Below, piece after piece: positions 23,796-30,927 of a stretch of 30,927 nt of DNA. Both the position numbers and the translations under genes were made by a program. Below the pieces are notes generated by a model that was not told the DNA's origin, made no database searches, and saw only the letters and a program-made list of their open reading frames with translations. Position 1 is the stretch's first letter; every line of letters begins with the position of its first letter. The stretch is from Prevotellaceae bacterium UBA1710 (GTDB lineage: Bacteria; Bacteroidota; Bacteroidia; Bacteroidales; Bacteroidaceae), in contig DCJC01000040.1 in NCBI GenBank assembly GCA_002317355.1, positions 1-30,927 on the forward strand, in the 5' to 3' direction.

Positions 23796-24212
23796 ATGAA
23801 AAAAACATTTCTCTCTATCTTCATGATAGCGACTGTTTGCTTGACTGCATCAGCGCAAAATGAGCAAGGTGGTTATGACCGTCCTATGGATCGTACAGAA
23901 TGGGCGAAGAGACGCACTGAAAGAATGGTTCAGAAATACGGACTCAACGAGCAGCAGGCAGTAGCACTGCAGGCACTCAATGAAAAACAGAAGCCACGTG
24001 ACATTGGTCAACGCCCACAAAGTCCTGCAAACAAGGACAGCGTAAAAACTCAAAGGCCAAATGGTCGAAGAGGTCCGCGCATGAGTGGCGAATTCATGAA
24101 GCAGTACAACGAAGAACTGCAGAAGATCATGACAGCCGACCAATTCAAGGCTTATATGGAAGACATGGAAAAGCGCCGTCAAGAGCGTGGACAACGTCCT
24201 CGTCGACCATAA
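23796..24212 (+). CDS. DUF4890-type secreted basic protein
   Basis: A 138-aa exported protein: MKKTFLSIFMIATVCLTASAQ is a signal peptide cut after SAQ. The mature chain is rich in Arg, Gln and Pro. It has the pattern 'RTEWAKRRTERMVQKYGLNEQQAVALQALNEK' followed by a low-complexity linker and 'FMKQYNEELQKIMTADQFKAYMEDMEKR', which matches my recollection of Bacteroidetes DUF4890 proteins. The helical repeats resemble Spy/CpxP-like periplasmic chaperones (LTxxQ-type motifs), so a stress-related role is a reasonable guess. It has its own promoter and a good terminator. Confidence 0.8.
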   Translation: MKKTFLSIFMIATVCLTASAQNEQGGYDRPMDRTEWAKRRTERMVQKYGLNEQQAVALQALNEKQKPRDIGQRPQSPANKDSVKTQRPNGRRGPRMSGEFMKQYNEELQKIMTADQFKAYMEDMEKRRQERGQRPRRP

Positions 24213-24321
24213 GGGTAAGTCCTAAAACAAAAGAATAAACATATAAATCATAGGTTTGAATTTTAGTAATCTTAGTTTTTCGTCATCGGTGTGCAACACG
24301 TTGTGAAATGAGTTAACACCA

Positions 24322-24343
24322 AATACGTATTTCGGTACGTATT
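24322..24343. other. 8-bp hairpin, TTTCGG loop
   Basis: AATACGTA (24322-24329) and TACGTATT (24336-24343) form a perfect 8-bp hairpin just before the main terminator at 24352. It has no T tract and may be part of the same 3' structure. Confidence 0.4.
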
Positions 24344-24351
24344 CTATTATA

Positions 24352-24383
24352 AATAAGGCGTTTGCGTGAGCAAGCGCCTTATT
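24352..24383. terminator. Terminator between convergent genes
   Basis: AATAAGGCGTTTGC (24352-24365) pairs with GCAAGCGCCTTATT (24370-24383) over GTGA, 13 Watson-Crick pairs plus one T-G. It is followed by ttttcttttttat on the plus side. It serves the DUF4890 gene and may also stop read-through from the minus-strand ttcA-like gene. Confidence 0.88.
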
Positions 24384-24400
24384 TTCTTTTTTATATACTT

Positions 24401-24519
24401 CAAGGAGTAACAAGAAGTACAAGTAGTACAAGACGTATGTCTAGATATAACGACTCATGTACAACCTTTCACAAGAAATACTATTGTCTTGTACTACTTG
24501 TGCTACTCCTTGTACTTCT
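24401..24519. repeat. 9-bp period foldback (AGTACAAG units)
   Basis: AGTACAAG-like units repeat about every 9 bp in 24401-24434, and the reverse complement repeats in 24486-24519. The inner 16 bp (24419-24434 and 24486-24501) are perfectly complementary. This is the same design as the other opposed short tandem arrays in the window. It lies immediately downstream of the TtcA-like gene. Confidence 0.75.
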
Positions 24520-24547
24520 AAGTGAAGTTTTCGAAACTAAAATATTC

Positions 24548-25249
24548 TCATTGTTTTCCAAGCGCAACGCGTGAGAGAGAATAGCGTGCCTCTGGATTCA
24601 GGCTTTGCAAATGATGAAAGACATCGGTCATTGCCTTGCGGTTGGTCACTTCCTCGTAAGGGCAGAGTGCCTTCTGCTTCTGAAATCCGAGCTTCTCTGC
24701 CATCTCACGGATATCATCCTCATGAACAAGGCATAGGGGACGGATAATCTGCAATGGGTAATGTTCAAGCTGAAGTATTGGTGGCATAGTGTGAGCCGAG
24801 CCTTCAAAGGTTATGTTCATCAGGTAAGTGACGATGATATCGTCATTATGATGCCCGAGAGCAATCTTGTTGAAGCCATTCTCAACAGCGAAGTTAAACA
24901 GAGTCTTGCGACGATTCCATGCGCAGAGGAAACAGCGTGTCTTTCGTGGATCGGTACTCTCATCAAACCGTGAGTGAAGTATATGAAGCTTTATGCCTAA
25001 TTCATCACAAAACGCCTGTAGATACGAGCGGTCAGTCTCGTATGGTATGTTATCCATGATGACGTGAGCCGCCTCCACTGAGATACGAGGACTGTAGATG
25101 CGTGAACGCAGAGCAAGGAGTCGGGCAAGCATCAGCGAATCCTTACCGCCAGAGAGAGCAATAAGAATACGGTCGCCATCCGAAAGAAGATGGTGATCTG
25201 TACATCCTTTATTGAATAGTTTCTTTATCTTGCTCTCGCAGTTGGCCAT
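24548..25249 (-). CDS. TtcA-like tRNA 2-thiolation PP-loop protein
   Basis: A 233-aa ATP-pyrophosphatase of the TtcA/TilS superfamily. The PP-loop SGGKDS is at residues 33-38 and 'GHHNDD' at 131-136. Three cysteines lie where TtcA binds its [4Fe-4S] cluster: Cys105 and Cys108 (in 'RCFLCAWNRR') and Cys195 (in 'ALCPYEEVTNR'). Known TtcA makes 2-thiocytidine at position 32 of tRNA, with ATP and sulfur from a desulfurase. The protein is shorter than E. coli TtcA (about 310 aa), so target nucleotide or specificity may differ. A TilS identity is unlikely given the Cys pattern. Confidence 0.85.
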   Translation of the reverse strand: MANCESKIKKLFNKGCTDHHLLSDGDRILIALSGGKDSLMLARLLALRSRIYSPRISVEAAHVIMDNIPYETDRSYLQAFCDELGIKLHILHSRFDESTDPRKTRCFLCAWNRRKTLFNFAVENGFNKIALGHHNDDIIVTYLMNITFEGSAHTMPPILQLEHYPLQIIRPLCLVHEDDIREMAEKLGFQKQKALCPYEEVTNRKAMTDVFHHLQSLNPEARYSLSRVALGKQ

Positions 25250-25263
25250 AGACGTCTTTTGAC

Positions 25264-25740
25264 TAATTACAAATTACTAATTACAAATTACCTTGTTACT
25301 TTAATTTACGAGATAACACCTACTTATTAGTTGCTTTCGCGGTTTTAAAAAACAAAAGAAAACCAAGTAAAACAAAAGAAAACAAATTGAATATTTTGGG
25401 AGAAAGTAAATTAGGATTAAATTATATCAGGATTCCACGAAGTGCCTGAGCGCAAGCGAAGAAATTCTTTAAGTGGCATCCGCCACTAGGAAAGTCATCA
25501 ATGGTATACTTTCAAGAGAAAATTATAATTTACTCCCAAATTTTCTCCTAATTTACTTTCCAAAAATCACCCTCACGTAGTGAGATTTTCCTTGAAGATG
25601 TTTTCTTTGTTTTTCATTTGTTTTCTTTTGTTTTTTTAGAAGGCGAAAGCAAATTCACCGAACTCACCTTAATCAAGGTAATTTGTAATTTGTAATTGAT
25701 ACTTGGTAATTTGTAATTTGTAATTCGTACCTTGTAATTA
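25264..25740. repeat. ATTACAA arrays on both sides of repeat copy 1
   Basis: ATTACAA/ATTACTA units run at 25264-25292 and the inverted word GTAATTTGTAATT recurs several times at 25676-25738. The ~300-bp structured repeat lies between them, so the whole 480-bp gap between the luxR-type gene and the ttcA-like gene is filled by inverted repeats. No promoter was recognised for the ttcA-like gene. Confidence 0.65.
25331..25652. mobile_element. ~320-bp MITE-like inverted-repeat element, copy 1
   Basis: The ends are TTGCTTTCGC (25331-25340) and GCGAAAGCAA (25643-25652). Next to them lie two copies of aaacaaaagaaaac on the left and gttttcttttgttt on the right, and further in ggagaaagtaaattagg faces cctaatttactttcc. 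The core has AGTGGC-ATCC-GCCACT and CTCAC-gta-GTGAG hairpins. Copy 2 at 28839-29132 is nearly identical in both arms, and both copies share the outer left word tattag. Copy 1 has about 30 extra bases in the core. It encodes no protein and no target duplication is evident. A non-autonomous element or a structured RNA both fit. Confidence 0.75.
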
Positions 25741-26397
25741 TTAAATGTAGTATTCCGCTTCATCCACGATACCTGCACGCAAGGCATAGCGGGTAGCCTC
25801 GTGAACATTGTTCACAGACAGCTTGCGGAAGATATTCTTTCGGTGAGTATTAACAGTATGGAAAGAAGAGAAACGCTTCTCTGCAATCTCCTTGGTGGTA
25901 AGACCAAGTGCGATATCCTTCAGAATCTCTGTCTCTGTTTTGGTGAGAGCCACGAGTTCCTGCTCCACATGCTGCTGGGGAGCAAAGAGTAGTTCGGTCA
26001 TGCGCTGGCAGATATAACGATGATCATTAACCGCATACTTGATGCACTCGCGAATCTCATTCATTGGCGATTCCTTGAGCAGAACACTGAACTGAGCCCC
26101 TGCACCAATCACTCTTCGCACAAGGTCAACACTCAACTCCTCAGAGAACAGAATCCAGCGGGAATGAGGGAAACGAGCCGCAACAATTGATAATTCGGAA
26201 TCATTGATGAAGTCGAACTGAGTATAGTCGAGCACCACGATAGCCTCGTTTGAAGGTCGGAAATCCGACTGCTTAAGACGCTCGATGAGTGATGCCTTAT
26301 CCTCCGAATAATGCAATTCAATGCCAGGGAACATATCAGTAAGGACATACTGAAGACCGGCACGTGTTATATCTTGTCTGTCTGCTAAGATTACCAT
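25741..26397 (-). CDS. LuxR-type response regulator
   Basis: A 218-aa transcription regulator. The N-terminal receiver-like domain begins 'MVILADRQDITRAGLQYVL' and has the acidic site at Asp6/Asp9, the likely phosphorylation site Asp57 ('VVLDYTQFD') and Lys108 ('VLLKES'). The C-terminal LuxR/FixJ helix-turn-helix covers about residues 151-210 ('LTKTETEILKDIALGLTTKE', then 'VNTHRKNIFRKL'). No partner histidine kinase is encoded in this window, so an orphan regulator or a distant sensor is likely. It starts 5 bp after the stop of the DUF5686 gene and should be co-transcribed with it. Both genes sit between the two copies of the MITE-like repeat. Confidence 0.92.
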   Translation of the reverse strand: MVILADRQDITRAGLQYVLTDMFPGIELHYSEDKASLIERLKQSDFRPSNEAIVVLDYTQFDFINDSELSIVAARFPHSRWILFSEELSVDLVRRVIGAGAQFSVLLKESPMNEIRECIKYAVNDHRYICQRMTELLFAPQQHVEQELVALTKTETEILKDIALGLTTKEIAEKRFSSFHTVNTHRKNIFRKLSVNNVHEATRYALRAGIVDEAEYYI

Positions 26398-26402
26398 ATT
26401 TT

Positions 26403-28778
26403 TTAGAAAGTCATTTCAAATCTGAGTCTGATACCATCCTTGTTCGCTGTTGGGAGGTCGAGATAGTTCAGGCGTCGTACATATTCAACGCGGAAGAACT
26501 TGAATATATTATATATTCCGGCAGAGAATTCTGCGTATGGACGCTTTGTATCCATGACATAGCATCCTTCAGGAAATTCCATAAGCCCCGGATTATTCTC
26601 ATTCTGCTGAATATACGGATTATTCTTGTCAGAGAGACCTCCCCAGAGTGTCTTGAATCCAATCACCTCACGCCATTTCAGTTTCTTGAGTACAGGCACT
26701 CGGTTGAGTATCTTACCCGCGAGATCCCACTCCAAATCAGCTGACACATAGCGATCATTAAGGAACTCCATGTTATTGACAATATTGAAGCAACCTCTTT
26801 GTGAGATATACGAGAGATTAGCTGCAGGCATCATCAGCAGAGGGAAAGGCACCTTCGACCACTGGACACCGCCCTTGAGATTACAATTCAGCTTACCCCA
26901 TGAGTTGAGCCAGAAGCGCTTATAGATGCTTGCCTCCGTAACATTATAGTTATACTCTCCACCAAGGAAACCTTTCAAGCCGATTGTATGCGAGAGCTTG
27001 AATACCGGAGCATCATTATTATTCGGAATACGATTCTGCTTTGTATTGGTGAATGTGCGGCCAGGAGCAAACTCTACCTCAAATCGCATCTCGGTAGTGC
27101 GTATATTAAGTTCCGTGTCAAGGTCGCTGAGCTTACGGAAATGCAGGTTGCCGGCACCTTCATTCTCCTCCAGCTTAATATTGGCAAGAAGTCGCAAGCC
27201 CCACTCCTCCTCATACTCAAACTCAAGCTTATGACGGTGATAGAACATCATCTTATCGACATCACTCCACTTGAATGCGGCAAAGACATTATCCTTGTCG
27301 TTTACCATGAACTTATCCGAAGGCGACATGACATCGTATGAAGAATGGAAGGTCAATGTGCGCTTAGGGAACTCAGAAGGCAGATATTTCTTCGGAGAGA
27401 ACGAATATGTCAGTTCACCCTTATAGTAGTTGCGCTTGGTATTGAAACCACGGGCTACATAACCAGAAAGGAAGAGATGGCGGTTCAGGTTTGCTGTTGT
27501 GATTCCAGACAAACGCACACGGTAGCCGTCAATGAAGTTATGCGAGATTATGGTGTTCACTGGTCCGATATCAAACTTTGAAGGCTTACCGTTGATACCA
27601 GTCTCCACGAAGTTCTCGATAACAGGACGCAGGAAGAACATTATCCAGTTGAAGCCCTTCATCTTGGTTGCATCTTTCACAAATTTACCCATATTCTTTT
27701 CGGAAGTAGTGAGGTCAACCTTACGAACCCGCTTCCAGAATTGCTCATCCTGTATCTCGGCATTAATATCCTTACGAACTGTACCGACACCAGCAAACTC
27801 CTTGTCGTCAATAGGCTCAAAAGAGTAGTCGCTTCGGGTACTCGTTCTCACCATAAGACCATGTGCTAACATCTTATTGACACGGAGAGCCACGATAAGA
27901 TCATTAACCGTAAGTACCCAATCACCTGATGACAGAAGCTCATATTCCTGTGATATCGTCAGTCCTTCCACGAAGTTGATGCCCGATGACTTCGGAATGG
28001 ACAGCGACACTTTCTTCACATGAAGCGAAGAATCCTTCAGAATATACATATCACCGTTGAAGCCGAAATCCTGCTGGTTGTTAGGCGTGAAGAACACATG
28101 ATAGCACGAGTCACGATCCACCTGCACGGTATCCATGATGTAGTATCTGTAGAAGCCGATGGCATCATCAGCAATAGGCGATGTCATGGTGCGACGAAGA
28201 AGGCGTATGCTGTTATCGTAGATATCCACCTCAGAAAAGGCATCGGCAGAAAGTGCGTTGAAGATATTACCCGTCTCGAAGATCTGGTTGATACCTTCAG
28301 AACGTTCACCCAAGACGAGGGTACGCTCTTTCTCAGGCGACTTACGATACATCACTTTTGTTGCCCTTTCATTCATCATGAACGGAAGGATGAGCTGCCC
28401 GCTCAACGGACTATATTCCACCTGATTCCTAAGCCAAGGAGTACGACCTATGAGACCGGAATCCATCATTTCACCAGTGACGCCATTGAGCGAGATAGTC
28501 ATCTTCTCGTAGTTGGTGTACTGGTAGTAAGGCTTGTTGGTGAGTTTATTTTGTTTCTTTGCCGCAATGACACGCTTCATCAATTCAACGGCAGGATTAT
28601 TCTTTCGTGAGTAGCGTTTCTTCTTCGCCTTAATCTCAACGCCCTTTAGAGCGACATCAGCAAAGAGTGAGTCGCCCTTACGTTTCTGCACCGTACCCTC
28701 CATCTGCGCATTAGCAGAAAACGATGCGATAAGAAACAGTAATATGGTAAGTAAATGTTTGATAGTTGTAATTTTTAT
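26403..28778 (-). CDS. DUF5686 family outer-membrane protein
   Basis: A large exported protein of about 790 aa with the DUF5686 layout. A signal peptide ends in 'SANAQ'; a soluble N-terminal part follows with 'KAKKKRYSRKNNPAVELMKR' and 'NYEKMTISLNGV'. A long C-terminal section of alternating strands ends in aromatic 'GIRLRFEMTF', as expected of an outer-membrane beta-barrel. No ATG, GTG or TTG lies just before the signal peptide. The frame stays open to a TTG at 28883 inside the neighbouring repeat, but those 35 residues are not signal-like. The coding logic favours ATA at 28778 (xKITTIKHLLTILLFLIA), preceded by AGGA at 5 nt; CTG at 28799 is an alternative. The start coordinate here is therefore an inference. 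It is co-transcribed with the LuxR gene. Confidence 0.85.
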   Translation of the reverse strand: MKITTIKHLLTILLFLIASFSANAQMEGTVQKRKGDSLFADVALKGVEIKAKKKRYSRKNNPAVELMKRVIAAKKQNKLTNKPYYQYTNYEKMTISLNGVTGEMMDSGLIGRTPWLRNQVEYSPLSGQLILPFMMNERATKVMYRKSPEKERTLVLGERSEGINQIFETGNIFNALSADAFSEVDIYDNSIRLLRRTMTSPIADDAIGFYRYYIMDTVQVDRDSCYHVFFTPNNQQDFGFNGDMYILKDSSLHVKKVSLSIPKSSGINFVEGLTISQEYELLSSGDWVLTVNDLIVALRVNKMLAHGLMVRTSTRSDYSFEPIDDKEFAGVGTVRKDINAEIQDEQFWKRVRKVDLTTSEKNMGKFVKDATKMKGFNWIMFFLRPVIENFVETGINGKPSKFDIGPVNTIISHNFIDGYRVRLSGITTANLNRHLFLSGYVARGFNTKRNYYKGELTYSFSPKKYLPSEFPKRTLTFHSSYDVMSPSDKFMVNDKDNVFAAFKWSDVDKMMFYHRHKLEFEYEEEWGLRLLANIKLEENEGAGNLHFRKLSDLDTELNIRTTEMRFEVEFAPGRTFTNTKQNRIPNNNDAPVFKLSHTIGLKGFLGGEYNYNVTEASIYKRFWLNSWGKLNCNLKGGVQWSKVPFPLLMMPAANLSYISQRGCFNIVNNMEFLNDRYVSADLEWDLAGKILNRVPVLKKLKWREVIGFKTLWGGLSDKNNPYIQQNENNPGLMEFPEGCYVMDTKRPYAEFSAGIYNIFKFFRVEYVRRLNYLDLPTANKDGIRLRFEMTF

Positions 28779-28838
28779 TTTGTTCCTAAATATTGTCAGT
28801 TCGACGAATTGATAACTGCTTTGATCGGGCTGTATTAG

Positions 28839-29132
28839 TTGCTTTCGCGTTTTAAAAAAACAAGAGAAAACCAAGTAAAACAAGAGAAAACAAATTGAAT
28901 ATTTGGGGGAGAAAGTAAATTAGGATTAAATTATATCAGCCACTTGCTTTAAGTGGCATCCGCCACTAGGAAAGTCATCAATGGTATAATTTCAAGAGAA
29001 AATTATAATTTACTCCCAAATTTCCTCCTAATTTACTTTCCAAAAATCACTCTCACATAGTGAGATTTTCCTTGAAAATGTTTTCTTTGGTTTTTATCTG
29101 TTTTCTTTTGTTTTTTTAGAAGGCGAAAGCAA
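28839..29132. mobile_element. ~294-bp MITE-like inverted-repeat element, copy 2
   Basis: It has the same TTGCTTTCGC/GCGAAAGCAA ends, arms and core hairpins as copy 1 (25331-25652), in the same orientation. Differences are scattered single bases plus a shorter core. It fills the gap between the HAD gene and the DUF5686 gene and lies only about 60 bp from the DUF5686 start, so its insertion could have affected that gene's promoter or start codon. Confidence 0.75.
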
Positions 29133-29142
29133 TTGACTCACT

Positions 29143-29868
29143 TTAAGTAAATCCTAATACCTGAGCTAAATCCGTGATGATGACATCGGGGATTGTCTCA
29201 TCCATCTTTTCCTTTTTCCATCCTTCACCCTTGAACCAAGCCGTCTTGCAACCGAGGCTCTTGGCAGGGAGAATATCTTTTGATATGCTATCGCCCACAA
29301 CGAGAATCTCTGATTCGTGAAGCGAGGAGGTCTGTCGTCTTAATGCCTCGACACCGAGGGCATAGAGCCGTGGATCTGGCTTGCGAATGCCCACCTGAGC
29401 CGATTCTATCACATCGCAGAAGAAATCTCCTATCTTCATTTCTGCCAGTACCGTCTCAACATTCCCATAGAAATTACTAACGAGAGCCATAGGGATATTC
29501 TTTTCTCTTAATTGAGACAGAATGCATCTCGTATGCTCCATGTTATTCTGAAGACCTGAATACAGATAGTCCACAAGCGCATCGTGCTTTGCAATTCGTT
29601 CTGCCTCATCTGGAAGCCAAGCCTTTGAATCACGGAGATAATCAAACTGCAGGTCAATCTTCACCTTGAGAGTGGTGAGAAACGTATCTGTCGGCTTGAT
29701 GATGTCATTCGCACCGAGAGTACGCTCGCCATAGACGTACGCATCACGATACTGAGCCTCCGTCACCGGAATGGCGAGATGCTCATACGCATGCCAGATG
29801 ACCATTCCCCAATGCTGCCCGAATGTGTCGAGCGTGGCACCGTAGTCAAAGAGTATTGCCTTTATCAT
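29143..29868 (-). CDS. HAD-superfamily hydrolase
   Basis: A 241-aa cytosolic HAD protein with an alpha-helical cap at about residues 20-110. Motif I is 'LFDYGATLDT': the nucleophile Asp8 is present, but the usual acid/base Asp two positions later is Gly10. Motif II is Ser131 ('ALVSNFYGN'), motif III Lys163 ('IRKPDPRLY') and motif IV 'VGDSISKD' (Asp193, Asp198). A phosphatase of small metabolites is the default guess, but the Gly10 change makes hydrolysis efficiency uncertain. Its start overlaps the end of the upstream phosphatidyltransferase gene by 4 bp (ATGA), indicating coupled expression and possibly a shared role in lipid-precursor metabolism. Confidence 0.87.
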   Translation of the reverse strand: MIKAILFDYGATLDTFGQHWGMVIWHAYEHLAIPVTEAQYRDAYVYGERTLGANDIIKPTDTFLTTLKVKIDLQFDYLRDSKAWLPDEAERIAKHDALVDYLYSGLQNNMEHTRCILSQLREKNIPMALVSNFYGNVETVLAEMKIGDFFCDVIESAQVGIRKPDPRLYALGVEALRRQTSSLHESEILVVGDSISKDILPAKSLGCKTAWFKGEGWKKEKMDETIPDVIITDLAQVLGFT

Positions 29869-30899
29869 CTTGCCATCTCCTTACACATGTTTTCGTGAGT
29901 CCTTCTCATATATGCACATGCAGCCGCCATCACCGTTACCTCGAAGAGCGGATATATCCACGGACGGTTTGTCAGACAGCCTAAGAAGAGCATGATGGCA
30001 CGCCAGTTATGAGTGAGGAAGTTCGTATATTTCATCAGCGGAAAACTTCTTCTGCGGAACTCATCACGAAACTCCTGAGGCACTTTGTCCATTCCGCCAT
30101 AGCGCTCTGTGAGAACAGCCTTCAGATGCTGGAACTCTGGTGTGCCTTTCTCCTGCGCATGACAGTATTTCGCATAGTTAGAGAAGAAGAGCACTCCAAC
30201 CCAGTTCTTTTCCGCACGGTATCTGTCTGCTATCGCCTTCTGTGAAGCGTAAGAATCGAGTTCCGAGCCTTCCTTGCCAAGGAGGAAGAACAGGTGGATG
30301 TTACGATAGTAGTCAGAATAGCGGCACTGTATGGTATGCGCCCATAAGCCAGCCAGACTGCACAATGCCCAAATCCATACTCCCCATTTCACCTCGGTGA
30401 ATGGTATGTTCTCGGGCATTAGTCGGAAGCAGATAGCCACATAGATGCAGAAGAACCATACATCAGATGCAAAGCCGTCGAGCATTCTGCCTGTTATCGT
30501 CTTCTTGCCCGTCAGGCGAGCCAACTGCCCGTCGGTTGAGTCGCAGAAGTTAGCGAACATAAGGAACAGCACTCCATAGATGTTATACTCCAATGATGTG
30601 TGATAGAAGCACCATCCTGCTGCTGCACCCAAGAAGAACGAGAGTATGGTGATGGCATTCGGATGCACACCAAGCGCCTTCCAGATAAGCGCAAAGAACA
30701 GGCCTATCGGGCGTGTGAAATAAATATCGATATTCTCTTCGGTATCGTATGACTTATATGTGCTGCGGAGCAGGGTGAGGAAGGAAGAAGACCCCCTAGA
30801 CCCCCTCCCAGCCTCCCCGAGGGGAGGAGTTGAAGAGTCACATTTTTTCGCGGAATTATTATTCTCCAAAAGGACCTCGTTATCTTGTTGATTTACCAT
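29865..30899 (-). CDS. CDP-alcohol phosphatidyltransferase family protein
   Basis: A 344-aa membrane enzyme of the CDP-alcohol phosphatidyltransferase family, which joins a CDP-activated lipid or alcohol to an acceptor. The active-site motif is D120-STD123-G-QL-AR, eight residues, G137-RML-D141 and then Asp146. The last two Asp are separated by four residues rather than the usual three. Several helices surround the motif. The real domain starts near residue 50 ('KSYDTEENIDIYFTRP'). Residues 21-39 (SSTPPLGEAGRGSRGSSS) are coded by a GC-rich dispersed repeat inserted in frame. No other start codon lies between it and the domain, so ATG 30899 is kept. The exact substrate is not clear; the overlapping HAD partner could help define it. 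Confidence 0.85.
   Translation of the reverse strand: MVNQQDNEVLLENNNSAKKCDSSTPPLGEAGRGSRGSSSFLTLLRSTYKSYDTEENIDIYFTRPIGLFFALIWKALGVHPNAITILSFFLGAAAGWCFYHTSLEYNIYGVLFLMFANFCDSTDGQLARLTGKKTITGRMLDGFASDVWFFCIYVAICFRLMPENIPFTEVKWGVWIWALCSLAGLWAHTIQCRYSDYYRNIHLFFLLGKEGSELDSYASQKAIADRYRAEKNWVGVLFFSNYAKYCHAQEKGTPEFQHLKAVLTERYGGMDKVPQEFRDEFRRRSFPLMKYTNFLTHNWRAIMLFLGCLTNRPWIYPLFEVTVMAAACAYMRRTHENMCKEMAR
30790..30836. repeat. GC-rich foldback repeat inside a coding region
   Basis: A G/C run containing cctccccgaggggagg (near-perfect palindrome) preceded by two ccccctagacc-like words contrasts with the AT-rich surroundings. I recall similar 'ctcctcccc..ggggagg' sequences scattered between genes in Bacteroidales, but no search was done. 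Here it lies in frame within the N-terminus of the phosphatidyltransferase. Confidence 0.6.
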
Positions 30900-30927
30900 A
30901 TCGTTTAAGGTGGGTTCTATAAATTAG

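Noticed and set aside
25331..25652. Complete insertion sequence
   Set aside because: It has inverted ends but no transposase frame in ~320 bp and no clear target duplication; only a non-autonomous or structured repeat can be claimed.
26364..26744. Plus-strand 126-aa open frame
   Set aside because: It is antisense across the DUF5686 3' end and the luxR start and has no supporting signals.
28020..28610. Plus-strand 196-aa open frame
   Set aside because: It is antisense to the conserved DUF5686 coding region and has no promoter or family resemblance.

Overview
The window looks like chromosome of a Bacteroidales bacterium, most likely Prevotella/Segatella. The reasons are a complete Na+-pumping NADH:quinone reductase operon, DUF4230, DUF5686, DUF4890 and BF3164-like proteins, a secreted protein ending in a Bacteroidetes-type 'DLTGRKV...IYIINNKKV' tail, and promoters of the Bacteroidetes form (TTTG, 19-21 bp, TAnnTTTG). 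The genus is an inference from style and family content; no search was run.

Layout. (1) 1-4,200: accessory block of five minus-strand hypothetical genes, mostly with signal peptides. Two of their promoters lie in near-identical 87-bp segments. (2) 4,200-5,250: gene-free DNA packed with 11- and 12-bp tandem repeats in opposed orientation. (3) 5,253-6,487: a VapE-like P-loop ATPase gene broken by a one-base frameshift. (4) 6,600-6,870: a structured element (candidate RNA A) and the nqr terminator. (5) 6,879-12,785: nqrABCDEF on the minus strand. (6) 12,999-13,718: a divergent MTA/SAH nucleosidase. (7) 13,700-14,360: repeat foldbacks, a 21-bp perfect inverted repeat, candidate RNA B, then a promoter with an 11-bp repeat array in its leader. 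(8) 14,482-17,599: lipoprotein beta-propeller and a TlpA-like thioredoxin protein. (9) 17,600-20,773: decayed transporter remnant, an 889-aa secreted protein, and a 57-aa peptide gene with a terminator. (10) 20,802-25,249: alanine/Na+ symporter, two DUF4230 genes, a DUF4890 gene (plus strand) and a TtcA-like tRNA thiolase. (11) 25,331-29,132: a DUF5686 outer-membrane protein and LuxR regulator pair bracketed by two ~300-bp structured repeats in direct orientation. (12) 29,143-30,899: HAD hydrolase and CDP-alcohol phosphatidyltransferase, overlapping by 4 bp.

How the genes work together. Nqr makes the sodium gradient that the AGCS symporter would use to import alanine or glycine. The 14,482/15,608 pair and the 17,867/20,557 pair look like envelope or secreted modules with their own promoters. 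The LuxR protein directly follows the DUF5686 gene, so the two may be functionally linked.

The strongest unexplained signal is in the intergenic DNA. At least seven places carry short-period (7-12 bp) tandem arrays, most of them answered by an inverted array nearby. Two further elements share flanking sequence but have different internal hairpins. No complete mobile element, CRISPR array, tRNA or rRNA was seen.
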